The notes: generated by a model not told the origin, from the letters alone. A DNA stretch of 53,633 nt from Spongiibacteraceae bacterium UBA5047 (GCA_002415025.1 DIBR01000071.1:1-53633); one strand, 5' to 3'; shown: positions 25,464-34,582, numbered from the stretch's first letter. A program made the numbers and translations.

Positions 25464-27074
25464 CTACCGGCCGGAGAGCTTCGTGACATCGACATACAGA
25501 CTGAGCACCTGCCCCGGCATCAGGTACTTGCCGGTGTTGATCTCGTTCCATTTGATAATGTCGTTCACGCGCACGCTGAATCGCCGGGCGATAGTCGCCA
25601 GCGAGTCACCGCTGCGTACAGTGTAGCCCACCTTGCGGATGGTATTTCGAGGCGCAATTCTCGTTCGGCTTAATGCGCGGCTGTCGGCATCTTGCCAGAC
25701 AATCAGCTTGCGTCCGGGGAATAAGGGGTCTTTGGGCACCATATTGTTCCAGCTGGCTAGCGACTTCACGCTGACACCGTAGCGACGAGCGATTGTCCAC
25801 AGGGACTCGCCGCGCTGGACTTCATGGTAGAGCGATTTCTTATCGCTGCCTTCCCCACGTTTCTGGGCTGAGGCCAGACGCTGGTCGGCACTGAGTGCAT
25901 ATTGAGCCTTGGAGGCGCTTGCGGAGGGCAGCATCAACACCTGACCGACGCGGATTGTATTGTTATCCAGTTTGTTGGCTGCCTTTATGGTCGCGACGTC
26001 GGTATTGAAACGGCGCGCGATCTTGATCAGGTTATCGCCGGGCTCAACCGGGTAGCGGCTCCAGCGCAGGCGCTGTTCGGCCGGGATTTTGGCAAGGTTT
26101 TCTTCGAACTGCAGTCGCTGCGCTACCGGTATGGCCAGCCGGTGCGGACCATTCGGGTCTGTGGCCCAGCGGTTGTATCCGGGGTTAAAGCGGTATATTT
26201 CCTCAATGCTTAACCCGGCCAGCTCCGCGGCCTGTGCCAGATCTATCTGGCCGCCAATGTCCACGATTTCGAAGGCAGCGATATTGGGAATTACCGGCAG
26301 TTCAATGCCGACGTAAGGAGCTCTTTTTATGAGCTGGCTAAGGCCAATCAGCTTGGGGATGTAGGCTTCGGTTTCTTCCGGCAGTGACAGAGACCAGAAA
26401 TCTGTATCCCGTCCGGCCTTACGGTTGCGGATGATGGCGCGATTCACTGTTGTGGCCCCGGAGTTGTAGGCGGCCATTGTCAACAGCCAGTCGCCGTCAA
26501 AGCGGGCATTGAGTTCCTGTAAATAATCCAGTGCGGCTTCGGTTGCGGCGATGACATCGCGCCGACTGTCATACCACCAGCTGCGTTTCATACCCATATG
26601 TCTGGCGGTGAGGGGCACAAACTGCCACAGGCCCGCAGCCCGGCCATGGGAATAGGCAAAGGGGTCAAATGAACTCTCGATGGCCGGCAGCAGGGCAAAT
26701 TCCATCGGCATATCGCGTTCGCGAATAGCCTCAACGATAAAGTGGAGATAGCGGCTGGAGCGTTCGGCGATGGTATTGATAAATTCCGGGCGGGCGCGGT
26801 AGTGTTCGAACTTTTCGACAACAAGGGGGTGGGCGCTGTATTGGGTGAGCCGATATCCCCGGGTAATGTGCTGCCAGAGGTCGTCAACATCACCGGTATC
26901 AGTGGTTGGCAGGCCTGCCAGTTTGCAGTCGCCTTTATGAATGCTGCCGTGCTCGCAGTTACTGGTGGCGATTTCGGTCGCTGCTGCAACGTCCGGCTCG
27001 CTGGTGGTTGCGCAAGCCGCGAGAAAGAGGCTGGAAACTATATAAAGAAGGTGTCGTAAGCTATTATTTTTCAT
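25464..27074 (-). CDS. mltD: Membrane-bound lytic transglycosylase D with three LysM domains
   Basis: A 536-residue lipoprotein: signal peptide with lipobox FLAAC (C21), anchoring it in the outer membrane. The transglycosylase domain (about 115-260) has the catalytic glutamate E133 in LLPAIESSFDP and SHGRAAGLWQFVPLTARHMG, typical of family 1D. Three LysM peptidoglycan-binding repeats follow at about 340-385, 415-462 and 483-530. It cleaves glycan strands to give 1,6-anhydromuropeptides. E. coli MltD has two LysM repeats, so the third is an extension. It lies between gloB and the Yej-type importer on the same strand. The pairing of mltD with gloB is as in Pseudomonas. Confidence 0.95.
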   Translation of the reverse strand: MKNNSLRHLLYIVSSLFLAACATTSEPDVAAATEIATSNCEHGSIHKGDCKLAGLPTTDTGDVDDLWQHITRGYRLTQYSAHPLVVEKFEHYRARPEFINTIAERSSRYLHFIVEAIRERDMPMEFALLPAIESSFDPFAYSHGRAAGLWQFVPLTARHMGMKRSWWYDSRRDVIAATEAALDYLQELNARFDGDWLLTMAAYNSGATTVNRAIIRNRKAGRDTDFWSLSLPEETEAYIPKLIGLSQLIKRAPYVGIELPVIPNIAAFEIVDIGGQIDLAQAAELAGLSIEEIYRFNPGYNRWATDPNGPHRLAIPVAQRLQFEENLAKIPAEQRLRWSRYPVEPGDNLIKIARRFNTDVATIKAANKLDNNTIRVGQVLMLPSASASKAQYALSADQRLASAQKRGEGSDKKSLYHEVQRGESLWTIARRYGVSVKSLASWNNMVPKDPLFPGRKLIVWQDADSRALSRTRIAPRNTIRKVGYTVRSGDSLATIARRFSVRVNDIIKWNEINTGKYLMPGQVLSLYVDVTKLSGR

Positions 27075-27164
27075 CTAGTTAATCAGATTATTCCAACAGC
27101 GTGATCTGACATGCTGAGCGCCTTCCCGCAAAATGTCCGGGAGAACTTTCCGGCCGCAGCAATG

Positions 27165-27935
27165 CTAAAAATTGTCTTTCCAGTGTCGAACTGCCGCGAA
27201 AGTAGCGACCTCATCATTGAGCGCCATACTAGCATATTCGCCTGCGGTGTCTTGCACTTCGTCAACGTGGCTGCGCAGGAAGGGGTTGGTTGCGCACTCC
27301 AGAGCAATGGTTGAGGGCACGGTGGGTATTTCCCTTTGCCGCTTGGCACTTTCCCGCTCGAAGCGCTCGGCAAGCGCGCGGCTGCCGGGCTCTACCGCCT
27401 GGGCAAAGCGTAAGTTGGTCAGAGTGTATTCGTGGGCGCAGTAGACTTGCGTTTCAGCGGGCAGGGCCTTGAGCTTGCCAAGCGAGTGGTGCATTTGCTC
27501 GGGCGTGCCTTCAAACAGGCGGCCGCATCCACCGGCAAAGAGTGTGTCGCCGCAAAACAGAAGCGGTGGTGACTCGGCGGCGGCGAAATAGGCAATATGG
27601 TCCAGGGTATGGCCGGGCACTGTGATGACCTCGAAACTCACGCCCAGAGCCTCGACGTTTTCGCCGTCTGACAGCTCGCGGCTGATCTGCGGCGCTGCGC
27701 CTGGCGGGCCAACCACCGGTATCCGGCGATTTTGCAACAAGGCCTCCAGACCGCCCACATGGTCAAAATGGTGATGGGTAATCAATACGCCCGTCAGTTT
27801 CAGCGAGCGTTCGGTCAGAAAGGCTTCTACCGGCGCTGCATCGCCCGGGTCGACAACCACGGCTTCGCCATTGTCGTTATGCAGGCACCAGATGTAGTTA
27901 TCGCTGAAGGCTGAAATGGGATCAATGTGAATCAT
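27165..27935 (-). CDS. gloB: Hydroxyacylglutathione hydrolase (glyoxalase II)
   Basis: A 256-residue metallo-beta-lactamase-fold enzyme that hydrolyses S-D-lactoylglutathione to lactate and glutathione, the second step of methylglyoxal detoxification. The dinuclear metal site is seen in THHHFDHVGG (H54, H56, D58, H59), with further ligands in VPGHTLDHIAYF and FCGDTLFAGGCGR. The substrate-binding C-terminal part has CAHEYTLTNLRFA and ends at full family length. It is divergent from the methyltransferase-rnhA-dnaQ unit, a layout I recognise from Pseudomonas. Confidence 0.95.
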   Translation of the reverse strand: MIHIDPISAFSDNYIWCLHNDNGEAVVVDPGDAAPVEAFLTERSLKLTGVLITHHHFDHVGGLEALLQNRRIPVVGPPGAAPQISRELSDGENVEALGVSFEVITVPGHTLDHIAYFAAAESPPLLFCGDTLFAGGCGRLFEGTPEQMHHSLGKLKALPAETQVYCAHEYTLTNLRFAQAVEPGSRALAERFERESAKRQREIPTVPSTIALECATNPFLRSHVDEVQDTAGEYASMALNDEVATFAAVRHWKDNF

Positions 27936-28052
27936 ACGTACTCTGAAAATCGATTTTAGGTTACGCTAATCCAGTGTCGGCTGAACTGCAACTGTAACAG
28001 CAAGTTACCCGGCAGTTCGCTTTCAATAACCCCCCAATCTCAGGAGCTGCAC

Positions 28053-28844
28053 GTGGCCATATGGCGCCAACAGGCACCCGATAGCGACTTGCTGCCAGCG
28101 CTAAAGCACTGGTTTGAGGGGCCAGTGGGTCGCCAGCTCCTGAAAGAGGAAAAGCAGCTGCTGCAGGATTCACTGAAGGGCGTCTTTGGCCGCTCATTGC
28201 TTGAGCTGAGTCTGGTTACTCAAACCCTGGCCAGTCGCCCTGACGGCATTCATCGTCATTACTCTATAGGTCCAGCTGTGCAGCGTGATCTGGGCAGGGC
28301 GCTTGATGCCGTCGCCGACTTCACGCAGCTGCCGATAGCCAATGAAAGTCAGGACGCTGTGGTACTGCATCATTTACTTGAGTTTGTTGCCAACCCTCAC
28401 AACATGCTGCGTGAGATCGAACGCATTACCGTGCCTCACGGCAGGGTGCTGATTGTGGGCTTTAACCCATTTTCGCTGCTGGGCTTGCAGCTGCAGTTTC
28501 GTGGACGATTGCAGCGAAACAGTGTCTGGCAGCAGCATGCGCTGACAACTTACCGACTGATCGATTGGCTGCACCTGCTCGGCTTTGAAGTTAATCATTG
28601 CTGGTATGGCTTTCACCGGCTGCCGCTGAGCAAGCCTGCATGGTGTATGCGCCACCGGTGGCCACCACCGGAGTTGATTAAAAAGCTGCCGGTAGGTGGA
28701 AGTTTTGTTCTGTCGGCGACAAAATATCGCGCTCCGGTTACGCCAATAAAAATGAAGTGGCGACGTGAAACGATGGTTAACGTTCGCCCCTTGGGTGCAG
28801 CCCGGGAGGGCTGCCTGAATTCAACACAAAGTGAGTCGCAATGA
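28053..28844 (+). CDS. SAM-dependent methyltransferase of the gloB-rnhA locus
   Basis: A 263-residue class I methyltransferase. The SAM-binding region is degenerate; the recognisable parts are DAVVLHHLLEFVANPHNMLR and GRVLIVGFNPFSLLGLQ, which characterise the methyltransferase always found between gloB and rnhA in Pseudomonas-like genomes. Its substrate is not established. GTG 28053 is used as start because AGGAG at 28040-28044 lies eight bases upstream; an ATG at 28060 is out of frame. The stop overlaps the rnhA start by four bases (ATGA), so expression is coupled to rnhA. Confidence 0.83.
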   Translation: MAIWRQQAPDSDLLPALKHWFEGPVGRQLLKEEKQLLQDSLKGVFGRSLLELSLVTQTLASRPDGIHRHYSIGPAVQRDLGRALDAVADFTQLPIANESQDAVVLHHLLEFVANPHNMLREIERITVPHGRVLIVGFNPFSLLGLQLQFRGRLQRNSVWQQHALTTYRLIDWLHLLGFEVNHCWYGFHRLPLSKPAWCMRHRWPPPELIKKLPVGGSFVLSATKYRAPVTPIKMKWRRETMVNVRPLGAAREGCLNSTQSESQ

Positions 28845-29278
28845 CAGTAGAATTATTTACCGACGGAGCCTGCAGGGGGAACCCCGGGCCCGGCGGGTGG
28901 GGCGCATTGTTGCGCTACAACGGCGTTGAAAAATCTCTTTATGGTGGCGAGCCTGAAACAACCAACAACCGTATGGAACTGATGGCCGCTATCAAGGGGC
29001 TGGAGGCCCTGAAGCGTCGAAGTGACGTTGTGTTGACCACAGACTCCCAATATGTGCGCAAGGGTATTACCGAGTGGATTGCCAACTGGAAGCGCCGGGA
29101 CTGGCGAACTGCAGATAAAAAGCCAGTTAAAAACAAGGATTTGTGGGTGAAACTTGATAAATTGTCGCAGTCTCACGATATCGACTGGCGCTGGGTTAAA
29201 GGCCACAGCGGGCACCGTGAGAACGAGATCGCTGACCAGCTGGCTAACAAAGGCATCGACGAACTGACGCTCAGCTGA
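28841..29278 (+). CDS. rnhA: Ribonuclease HI
   Basis: A 145-residue endonuclease that degrades the RNA strand of RNA-DNA hybrids. All four carboxylates are present: D8 (FTDGACRGNPGPGGW), E46 (NNRMELMAA), D68 (TTDSQYV) and D132 (NEIADQLANKG). Length is slightly shorter than the 155 residues of E. coli. It overlaps the methyltransferase stop and is followed 71 bases later by dnaQ, the standard pairing in proteobacteria. Confidence 0.97.
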   Translation: MTVELFTDGACRGNPGPGGWGALLRYNGVEKSLYGGEPETTNNRMELMAAIKGLEALKRRSDVVLTTDSQYVRKGITEWIANWKRRDWRTADKKPVKNKDLWVKLDKLSQSHDIDWRWVKGHSGHRENEIADQLANKGIDELTLS

Positions 29279-29349
29279 GTGCCCACGCCCGGCGGGCGAA
29301 AATTTAAGCAGGGTTGGTTCCTGCAACACCTTCTTGGGAGATAGTACAC

Positions 29350-30066
29350 GTGTCACGACAGGTTGTTTTGGACACCGAAACCACTGGCCTGGAAACCAGC
29401 CAGGGCCACCGCATTATCGAGATCGGTTGCGTTGAGCTGGTTAACCGGCGCCTTACCGGCCGGCATTATCACCAGTACATTAACCCCGAGCGTGAGATAG
29501 ATGCCGGGGCAATGGAAGTTCACGGCATCACCAACGAGTTTGTGCAGGACAAACCCGTATTTGCTGCGATAGCAGACGAATTTCTCGAATTTATTCGCGG
29601 GGCAGAGCTGGTTATCCATAATGCCCCCTTTGATGTGGGCTTTATCGACTACGAATTGAAGCTGCTCAAGCGCAGCGAGAAGGTCGCGGCCTGTTGTTCG
29701 GTTATCGACAGCCTGGTTATGGCTCGCCAAAAGCACCCCGGGCAGCGCAATAGCCTGGATGCATTGTGCCAGCGTTACGGCGTTGATAATTCCCAGCGGG
29801 ATCTGCACGGGGCTTTGCTGGATGCCGAGATTCTTGCAGACGTTTATCTGCTGATGACGGGCGGGCAGATTGGTTTAACTCTGGCAGGCGAGGGAGCAAA
29901 TGCCGGCGGAGGTCCGGAAATCGCCAGTGGCATTCGGCGTCTGGCTCCCGGTCGTCAGGCCTTGCCGGTAGTTCGCGCGTCACAGGATGAGATGGCTGCC
30001 CATCAGGAACAGCTGGAAGCGATAGACAAGGCCAGCGGCGGGAACTGCCGCTGGCTGCAAAGTTGA
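29350..30066 (+). CDS. dnaQ: DNA polymerase III epsilon subunit, 3'-5' proofreading exonuclease
   Basis: A 238-residue proofreading subunit. Exo I is VLDTETTGLE (D8, E10), Exo II is HNAPFDVGFIDYEL and Exo III is HGALLDAEILADVY. The C-terminal linker and tail that bind the alpha subunit follow, ending at normal length. The start is GTG 29350, with GGGAG ten bases upstream; a TTG at 29314 would add 12 residues before the first beta strand and is less likely. It closes the methyltransferase-rnhA-dnaQ run and is followed by about 500 bases without a gene. Confidence 0.95.
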   Translation: MSRQVVLDTETTGLETSQGHRIIEIGCVELVNRRLTGRHYHQYINPEREIDAGAMEVHGITNEFVQDKPVFAAIADEFLEFIRGAELVIHNAPFDVGFIDYELKLLKRSEKVAACCSVIDSLVMARQKHPGQRNSLDALCQRYGVDNSQRDLHGALLDAEILADVYLLMTGGQIGLTLAGEGANAGGGPEIASGIRRLAPGRQALPVVRASQDEMAAHQEQLEAIDKASGGNCRWLQS

Positions 30067-30571
30067 GAACGGTGACTTACAGCGCGTAAATCATCATCAA
30101 CAGGCCGACAGTGGTCATTACGATGGCGTTATCGCAATTGCCATAAGCTCAAACGCGTCAGGCGTCCCGCGTCAAATGCTTTTACCTCATTAATGCTTGT
30201 GGCAGCGTCTGATTCATCTACATTCCGTATTCTTTTGCGAGGGGCAAAAAAGCGGCCGCCAGCATGCCTGCTGAGGGGAGGCCTTCAAAAGATCTTTCGG
30301 CAAGAGTACTTTCTGCGAATATTCACACTTTCTTGCGGTGGCGCAGCCGCTATCATGGGCTAAAATTTATAGTCTATATTTAACAGAGACTTATAGACGC
30401 TACCTTTAAGATTTTGTAAGCCCCTGCCGTACATGGGAAAGTCGTGTAAGCTGGAACCCATGCGGTTACACATAATAAGTATGTAGATTCAGCGCTGCCA
30501 TTCTTGCGTGCGGCGAAAATCAAGAGCGGTGAGCAGCACGTTCCCCGAAAAAATTAAGTGAGGTCAAACCG
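30067..30571. other. 505-base non-coding stretch between dnaQ and the ChpA-like gene
   Basis: No convincing gene, tRNA or intrinsic terminator. It becomes AT-rich near 30361-30400, where GTCTATA (30372-30378) and TATAGAC (30392-30398) form a 7-base inverted repeat with a 13-base interior. This could be an operator or promoter region for the downstream gene. No clear -35/-10 pair could be assigned. Confidence 0.45.
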
Positions 30572-32311
30572 GTGCAGTATGAAGTCGCGGTAAACCTGTC
30601 GTCACTGGATCTGGTCAGCACAGAATTGGGCGTGACTCTCGATCAGGCAATCGATACGTTTGAAGAGTTCCTTTCCGACCAGGACAACAGCGCGCTGCTG
30701 GAGAATTGTCTCGGGCTCGTCTGGCAGGTAGCCGGCACCCTCAAGCTCATTGAAGTATTTGGCGCAGCCTTGCTTGCGCGAAATATGTACGCGCTGCTCG
30801 ACGATAGCCAGAAATCCGGGAAGCCCTTGAACGATAAACAACTCGAGGCCTTGAGCGCCTCGTTTTTTGTGTTGCCGCGCTACCTGGAGTCAGTGGCTGC
30901 ACGTAAATCCGACAGCGCGCTGATGCTGCTACCGCAGATCAACGAGCTGCGCCTGTCCCATGGGCGCGAGATTCTGTTTGAACACAGCTTGCTGGGCATT
31001 AAAGACCAGCAATTCACTAGCACGTCCGATTTTGGCGTGAAACCACACGCCGATGACCAGGCGGCGTCCGATGCCATCAAACGCTTGCGGCACATGTATC
31101 AGGTTGGCTTGCTTGGTGTCATACGGGAATCGCAAGTGGAGCTGCATATCCGGCTGATGACGCGCGCCCTGCAGCGCCTGTGCGGATTGATAGAGCCGGG
31201 CCCGGCCCAGCGCTTCTGGCTGCTGGCCAGTGCGGTGCTCGACGGTTTTCAGGAGAGAAGCCTTTGTATTAACAGCACTCGTCGACGGCTTTTTGGTATG
31301 CTGGACAAAGCATTACGTTCACTATCTGTGAAACCAGATGAAAGAAATACTGTCCCCTCGGTGCCGGGGCTCGAGCAGGAGTTGTATTATCTGTTGCAGA
31401 TTAGCGGCGCTAAAGCCGGCACAGCTGCAGCCCGGTTTATGGCTGGCGCCGGGATTGAGCCACTGCCCTTGCGTGATATTGAATTGCAAAGCCAGATGCG
31501 GCGTATGTTCGGGCCGGGGCTGGATGCGATGGCTACCGTGTCCAGAGAACTGCGCAGCGAATTGCGCAATGCTATGGATATTCTGGAAATTCTGATGCAG
31601 AGCGGACGCACCGACGCCGATGAAATTGAGCCGTTGCAGACAATCCTGTTGCAGCTGGCCGGTGTATTGAAAGTGCTTAGTCTGCCGACATTGGCTACCT
31701 ACCTTGCGGCGCAGGCCGAGGCGGCTGGCAAACTGGTTGGAGCCGGTCATACGCAGGCCCAGCAACAATTGCCCGGCATTGCTGATGCCATACTGTTTAT
31801 AGAGCACAGCTTCGACAAGCTGGACAGAAATCAGCTCACCGCCTCTGAGCTTGAAGACCTTACACCCGACCGGCAAATGGCCATCAGTAACAGCAGTCAG
31901 CTCGAAACGTCTCGGCTACTGGTCTTTAAAGAGTCGGAGGCCGGTATCAGCATGTCCAAGCGTGCAATCACCTCCTATGTCGAGTCCGAGTACGACATTG
32001 CCCATATCTACAATGTCGGTTCAACACTGGATACCATTCGAGGGGCTTTCCAGCTCCTCAAGATGGAACGGATTACCCTGGTTCTAAAAGCGGCGGTAAG
32101 GTTTGTTAATGACTTTACCGAGCGCACGGCAGCTCACGGCAGCGGCAAAGCCCAAGAGCTGCTGGAAACACTCGCAGACGCCTTGATCAGCGTCGAATAC
32201 TACGTACTGGAACTCTCGCGGCAGGAGCACGCTGACGACGATTTGTTAACGCTCGCCGAGGAAAGCCTCGCCGCACTGGGTTATAAAGTGCAGGCTAAGC
32301 CGGCCGCCTAA
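30572..32311 (+). CDS. Stand-alone homologue of the ChpA N-terminal Hpt-like scaffold
   Basis: A 579-residue cytoplasmic, largely helical protein. From memory of P. aeruginosa ChpA, the region LENCLGLVWQVAGTLKLIEV with FGAALLARNM aligns with the first Hpt-like module of that pilus chemotaxis kinase, and SYVESEYDIAHIYNVGSTLD with LISVEYYVLELS matches later parts of the same region. No CheA kinase, CheW or receiver domain follows, so only the N-terminal scaffold exists here. The position of the phospho-accepting histidine is W51, and a second module reads LLQLAGVLKVL, so phosphotransfer looks lost there. GTG 30572 is preceded by GAGGT at 30560-30564. No other pilus or chemotaxis genes are nearby. 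A structural or decoy role is possible; function unknown. Confidence 0.75.
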   Translation: MQYEVAVNLSSLDLVSTELGVTLDQAIDTFEEFLSDQDNSALLENCLGLVWQVAGTLKLIEVFGAALLARNMYALLDDSQKSGKPLNDKQLEALSASFFVLPRYLESVAARKSDSALMLLPQINELRLSHGREILFEHSLLGIKDQQFTSTSDFGVKPHADDQAASDAIKRLRHMYQVGLLGVIRESQVELHIRLMTRALQRLCGLIEPGPAQRFWLLASAVLDGFQERSLCINSTRRRLFGMLDKALRSLSVKPDERNTVPSVPGLEQELYYLLQISGAKAGTAAARFMAGAGIEPLPLRDIELQSQMRRMFGPGLDAMATVSRELRSELRNAMDILEILMQSGRTDADEIEPLQTILLQLAGVLKVLSLPTLATYLAAQAEAAGKLVGAGHTQAQQQLPGIADAILFIEHSFDKLDRNQLTASELEDLTPDRQMAISNSSQLETSRLLVFKESEAGISMSKRAITSYVESEYDIAHIYNVGSTLDTIRGAFQLLKMERITLVLKAAVRFVNDFTERTAAHGSGKAQELLETLADALISVEYYVLELSRQEHADDDLLTLAEESLAALGYKVQAKPAA

Positions 32312-32312
32312 G

Positions 32313-32963
32313 ATGAGCATTCTGATGCTTGTAGCCTCTCTGGTTCTACTGGCGCTGCCACTGGGCTTTATCGCGTTTCGCCTGTTGATGAACATTCCTG
32401 TGCTAAAGCATTTTCTTGTCGGCAGTGTCGCGGTCATGTGCGCGCTGCTGGCGCTAACGGCCCTGTTGTCGGCCTGGGATCTATACTCCTATCGCGCATT
32501 ACTCGAAGAAACCCCCGTTGCAACCGTAGACTTCCGCCAACGCGGCCCACAGCATTATGAAGCGCTGGTTACGGTGGGCGAGGAGTCGCTTGAGTACCAA
32601 TTGTTTGGCGACCAGTGGCAGCTGGATGCGCGAATGATCAAATGGGGTGCAACCATGGCTCGGCTTGGCTTGGACCCGGTATTTCGCCTCGAGCGAATTT
32701 CAGGGCGCTATCAAGCGCTCGACGATGAGCGCAACAAGCCCCGCAGTGTGCATGCGATACAGGTGTCAGAAGTGTTTGATGTATGGCAATGGTTGAAGCG
32801 CGGTGAACCTCTGCTTAAATTCGCCGACGCCGAGTACGGCACCGCGACCTATCTACCGATGGCCAACGGCGCGCGCTATCAGGTCACTATAAGCAACTTC
32901 GGGCTGCTGGCCCGCCCCGAAAATCGCGAAGCCGAAATGGCGCTGGATAATTGGTCTTCTTGA
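32313..32963 (+). CDS. Conserved inner-membrane protein upstream of sohB
   Basis: A 216-residue protein with two N-terminal membrane helices (SILMLVASLVLLALPLGFIA and FLVGSVAVMCALLALTALLS) and a soluble, mainly beta C-terminal part (about 60-216) containing GPQHYEALVTVGEESLEYQL and LERISGRYQALDDERN. Related proteins in marine gammaproteobacteria are sometimes labelled multidrug efflux pumps, but there is no transporter fold here; that label is unsupported. It starts one base after the ChpA-like stop and is followed 58 bases later by sohB, so the three are likely one operon. Function unknown. Confidence 0.75.
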   Translation: MSILMLVASLVLLALPLGFIAFRLLMNIPVLKHFLVGSVAVMCALLALTALLSAWDLYSYRALLEETPVATVDFRQRGPQHYEALVTVGEESLEYQLFGDQWQLDARMIKWGATMARLGLDPVFRLERISGRYQALDDERNKPRSVHAIQVSEVFDVWQWLKRGEPLLKFADAEYGTATYLPMANGARYQVTISNFGLLARPENREAEMALDNWSS

Positions 32964-33021
32964 CTTGGCGCAGCGCTGCCGCGAATATGCCTCGCTGCCT
33001 TGAGCTGTCAGGAGAACACAT

Positions 33022-34059
33022 TTGGAATTTCTGAGCGATTACGGTCTCTTTCTCGCAAAAACAGTCACGTTTGTCGTGGCGCTGGTTATCGTCGTTGGCG
33101 TAATAGCCTCACTGGGGTCACGGCGCCGGGAGCACGATGGTCACATTGAGGTAACTGCGCTGAATGATCGCTATGAAGACTGGGAAGACCAGATCAAAGC
33201 CATGGTGCTCGATGAGACCAGCCTTAAGCAAGAGCGCAAGGAACAGAAAAAGAAGCACAAAGCCGAACAAAAAGCCCGCAAGAAAAGCGAAAAACCCGAA
33301 GAAAAGCCGCGCCTTTATATTCTGGACTTTGACGGTGATATCAAGGCCTCCGCGGTCGATAACCTGCGCCACGAAATCTCTGCGATTCTTACCGTTGCCC
33401 GCGAGCAGGATGAAGTTCTGCTAAGGCTGGAAAGTGGCGGCGGTATGGTTCACACCTACGGTCTGGCCGCGTCACAGCTGGCCCGGATTCGCAAACGGGG
33501 TATCCGGCTTACGGTGGCGGTTGATCTGGTAGCGGCCAGCGGCGGTTATATGATGGCCTGTATCGGCAATCGCATTCTCGCCGCGCCTTTTGCCGTCATC
33601 GGCTCTATCGGCGTGATCGCCCAGCTCCCCAACTTTCATCGCTTGCTTAAGCAGCACAATATTGATTTTGAGATGCACACAGCCGGCGAATTCAAACGCA
33701 CCCTTACAGTATTCGGCGAGAATACAGACGAGGGGCGGGAAAAATTTCAGGAAGAGCTGGAAGACACGCACGGCCTGTTCAAGGAGTTTGTTCGCGAGCA
33801 CCGCCCCCAGTTGGCAGTAGAAGCAGTAGCGACCGGGGAAGTCTGGTTTGGTAAGAATGCCCTCGACAACGCATTGATAGACGAGCTGCAGACCAGCGAC
33901 GAATACCTTTTGGACAAGCGCGACTCCACAGAGTTGTTTGCGGTGAAGTACGTAGCGAAGAAAACCCTGGCAGAGAAAGTGGGCGTTGCTGCACACAGCG
34001 CGTTTGATACGGCGATTGGCAAATGGCTTAGCCGCTTGAGCCAGCGGCCGTTAAGCTGA
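33022..34059 (+). CDS. sohB: Inner-membrane serine protease SohB
   Basis: A 345-residue signal-peptide-peptidase-type protease. One N-terminal membrane helix (about 10-31) precedes a very basic, coiled-coil-like linker (about 66-96, KEQKKKHKAEQKARKK). The protease domain carries a Ser-Lys dyad, S173 in AASGGYMMA and K225 in AGEFKRTLTV, as in E. coli SohB. It probably degrades membrane-released peptides. The start codon is TTG 33022: the frame has no suitable ATG, and AGGAG at 33010-33014 is seven bases upstream. It follows the ChpA-like and membrane-protein genes and precedes a lone pseudopilin. Confidence 0.9.
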   Translation: MEFLSDYGLFLAKTVTFVVALVIVVGVIASLGSRRREHDGHIEVTALNDRYEDWEDQIKAMVLDETSLKQERKEQKKKHKAEQKARKKSEKPEEKPRLYILDFDGDIKASAVDNLRHEISAILTVAREQDEVLLRLESGGGMVHTYGLAASQLARIRKRGIRLTVAVDLVAASGGYMMACIGNRILAAPFAVIGSIGVIAQLPNFHRLLKQHNIDFEMHTAGEFKRTLTVFGENTDEGREKFQEELEDTHGLFKEFVREHRPQLAVEAVATGEVWFGKNALDNALIDELQTSDEYLLDKRDSTELFAVKYVAKKTLAEKVGVAAHSAFDTAIGKWLSRLSQRPLS

Positions 34060-34093
34060 GATACTCGCATTAGCGTTTGTGCAGAGGTGCATC

Positions 34094-34534
34094 TTGGGAC
34101 AACATAGCCAGAGCGGTCTGACTTTCCGCGAAATACTGGTTTTGCTGCTGGTGATTTCGGCGGTTGTAGCGGCCTTGTATCCGGTGGTACATGCGCGGCT
34201 TGACGACTATCGTCTCGCCACCGCGCAATCCCAGCTCGCAGAGCTGGCTGAGGCGCTGGAGCGCTACAAGCTGGACAATCATTTTTACCCCACCACCGAG
34301 CAGGGGCTGGCGGCCCTGGTTATTATGCCCACAACGGATCCCGTGCCCCGCAACTGGAATAGTCGCGGCTATCTATCGGGTTCCGTGGTACCCAATGACC
34401 CCTGGGGCAGCCCCTATGTCTACAGCAGCAGGGAAGAAGGGCGCTACTACGAGCTAAAATCGCTCGGTGGTGATGGGGAACCCGGCGGCGACGACATGGC
34501 CAGTGATATTCCCGGCCCCGTGGGCGAAAACTAG
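34094..34534 (+). CDS. Lone GspG-like major pseudopilin
   Basis: A 146-residue type II secretion pseudopilin. The short leader ends in glycine (SQSG) and is followed by LTFREILVLLLVISAVVAAL, with E at +5 of the processed protein as required by the prepilin peptidase. The body has YKLDNHFYPTTEQGLAALV, the GspG signature, and C-terminal YELKSLGGDGEPGGDDMASD matching the calcium-binding loop. No other gsp genes are in the window, so it is an orphan. The start codon is unusual: TTG 34094 with AGAGGTG at 34083-34089 is preferred; GTG 34079 is in frame but has no ribosome site. It follows sohB by 34 bases. Confidence 0.85.
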   Translation: MGQHSQSGLTFREILVLLLVISAVVAALYPVVHARLDDYRLATAQSQLAELAEALERYKLDNHFYPTTEQGLAALVIMPTTDPVPRNWNSRGYLSGSVVPNDPWGSPYVYSSREEGRYYELKSLGGDGEPGGDDMASDIPGPVGEN

Positions 34535-34582
34535 TCCTCTGGCACCGCTTTGCCCGCCAGCGCTTCTGTGTTAATAAGAACG

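Noticed and set aside
30082..30160. Reverse-strand peptide-like stretch ending DNAIVMTTVGLLMMIYAL
   Set aside because: Only a short hydrophobic tail with an in-frame stop upstream and no ribosome site or start; at best a decayed remnant.
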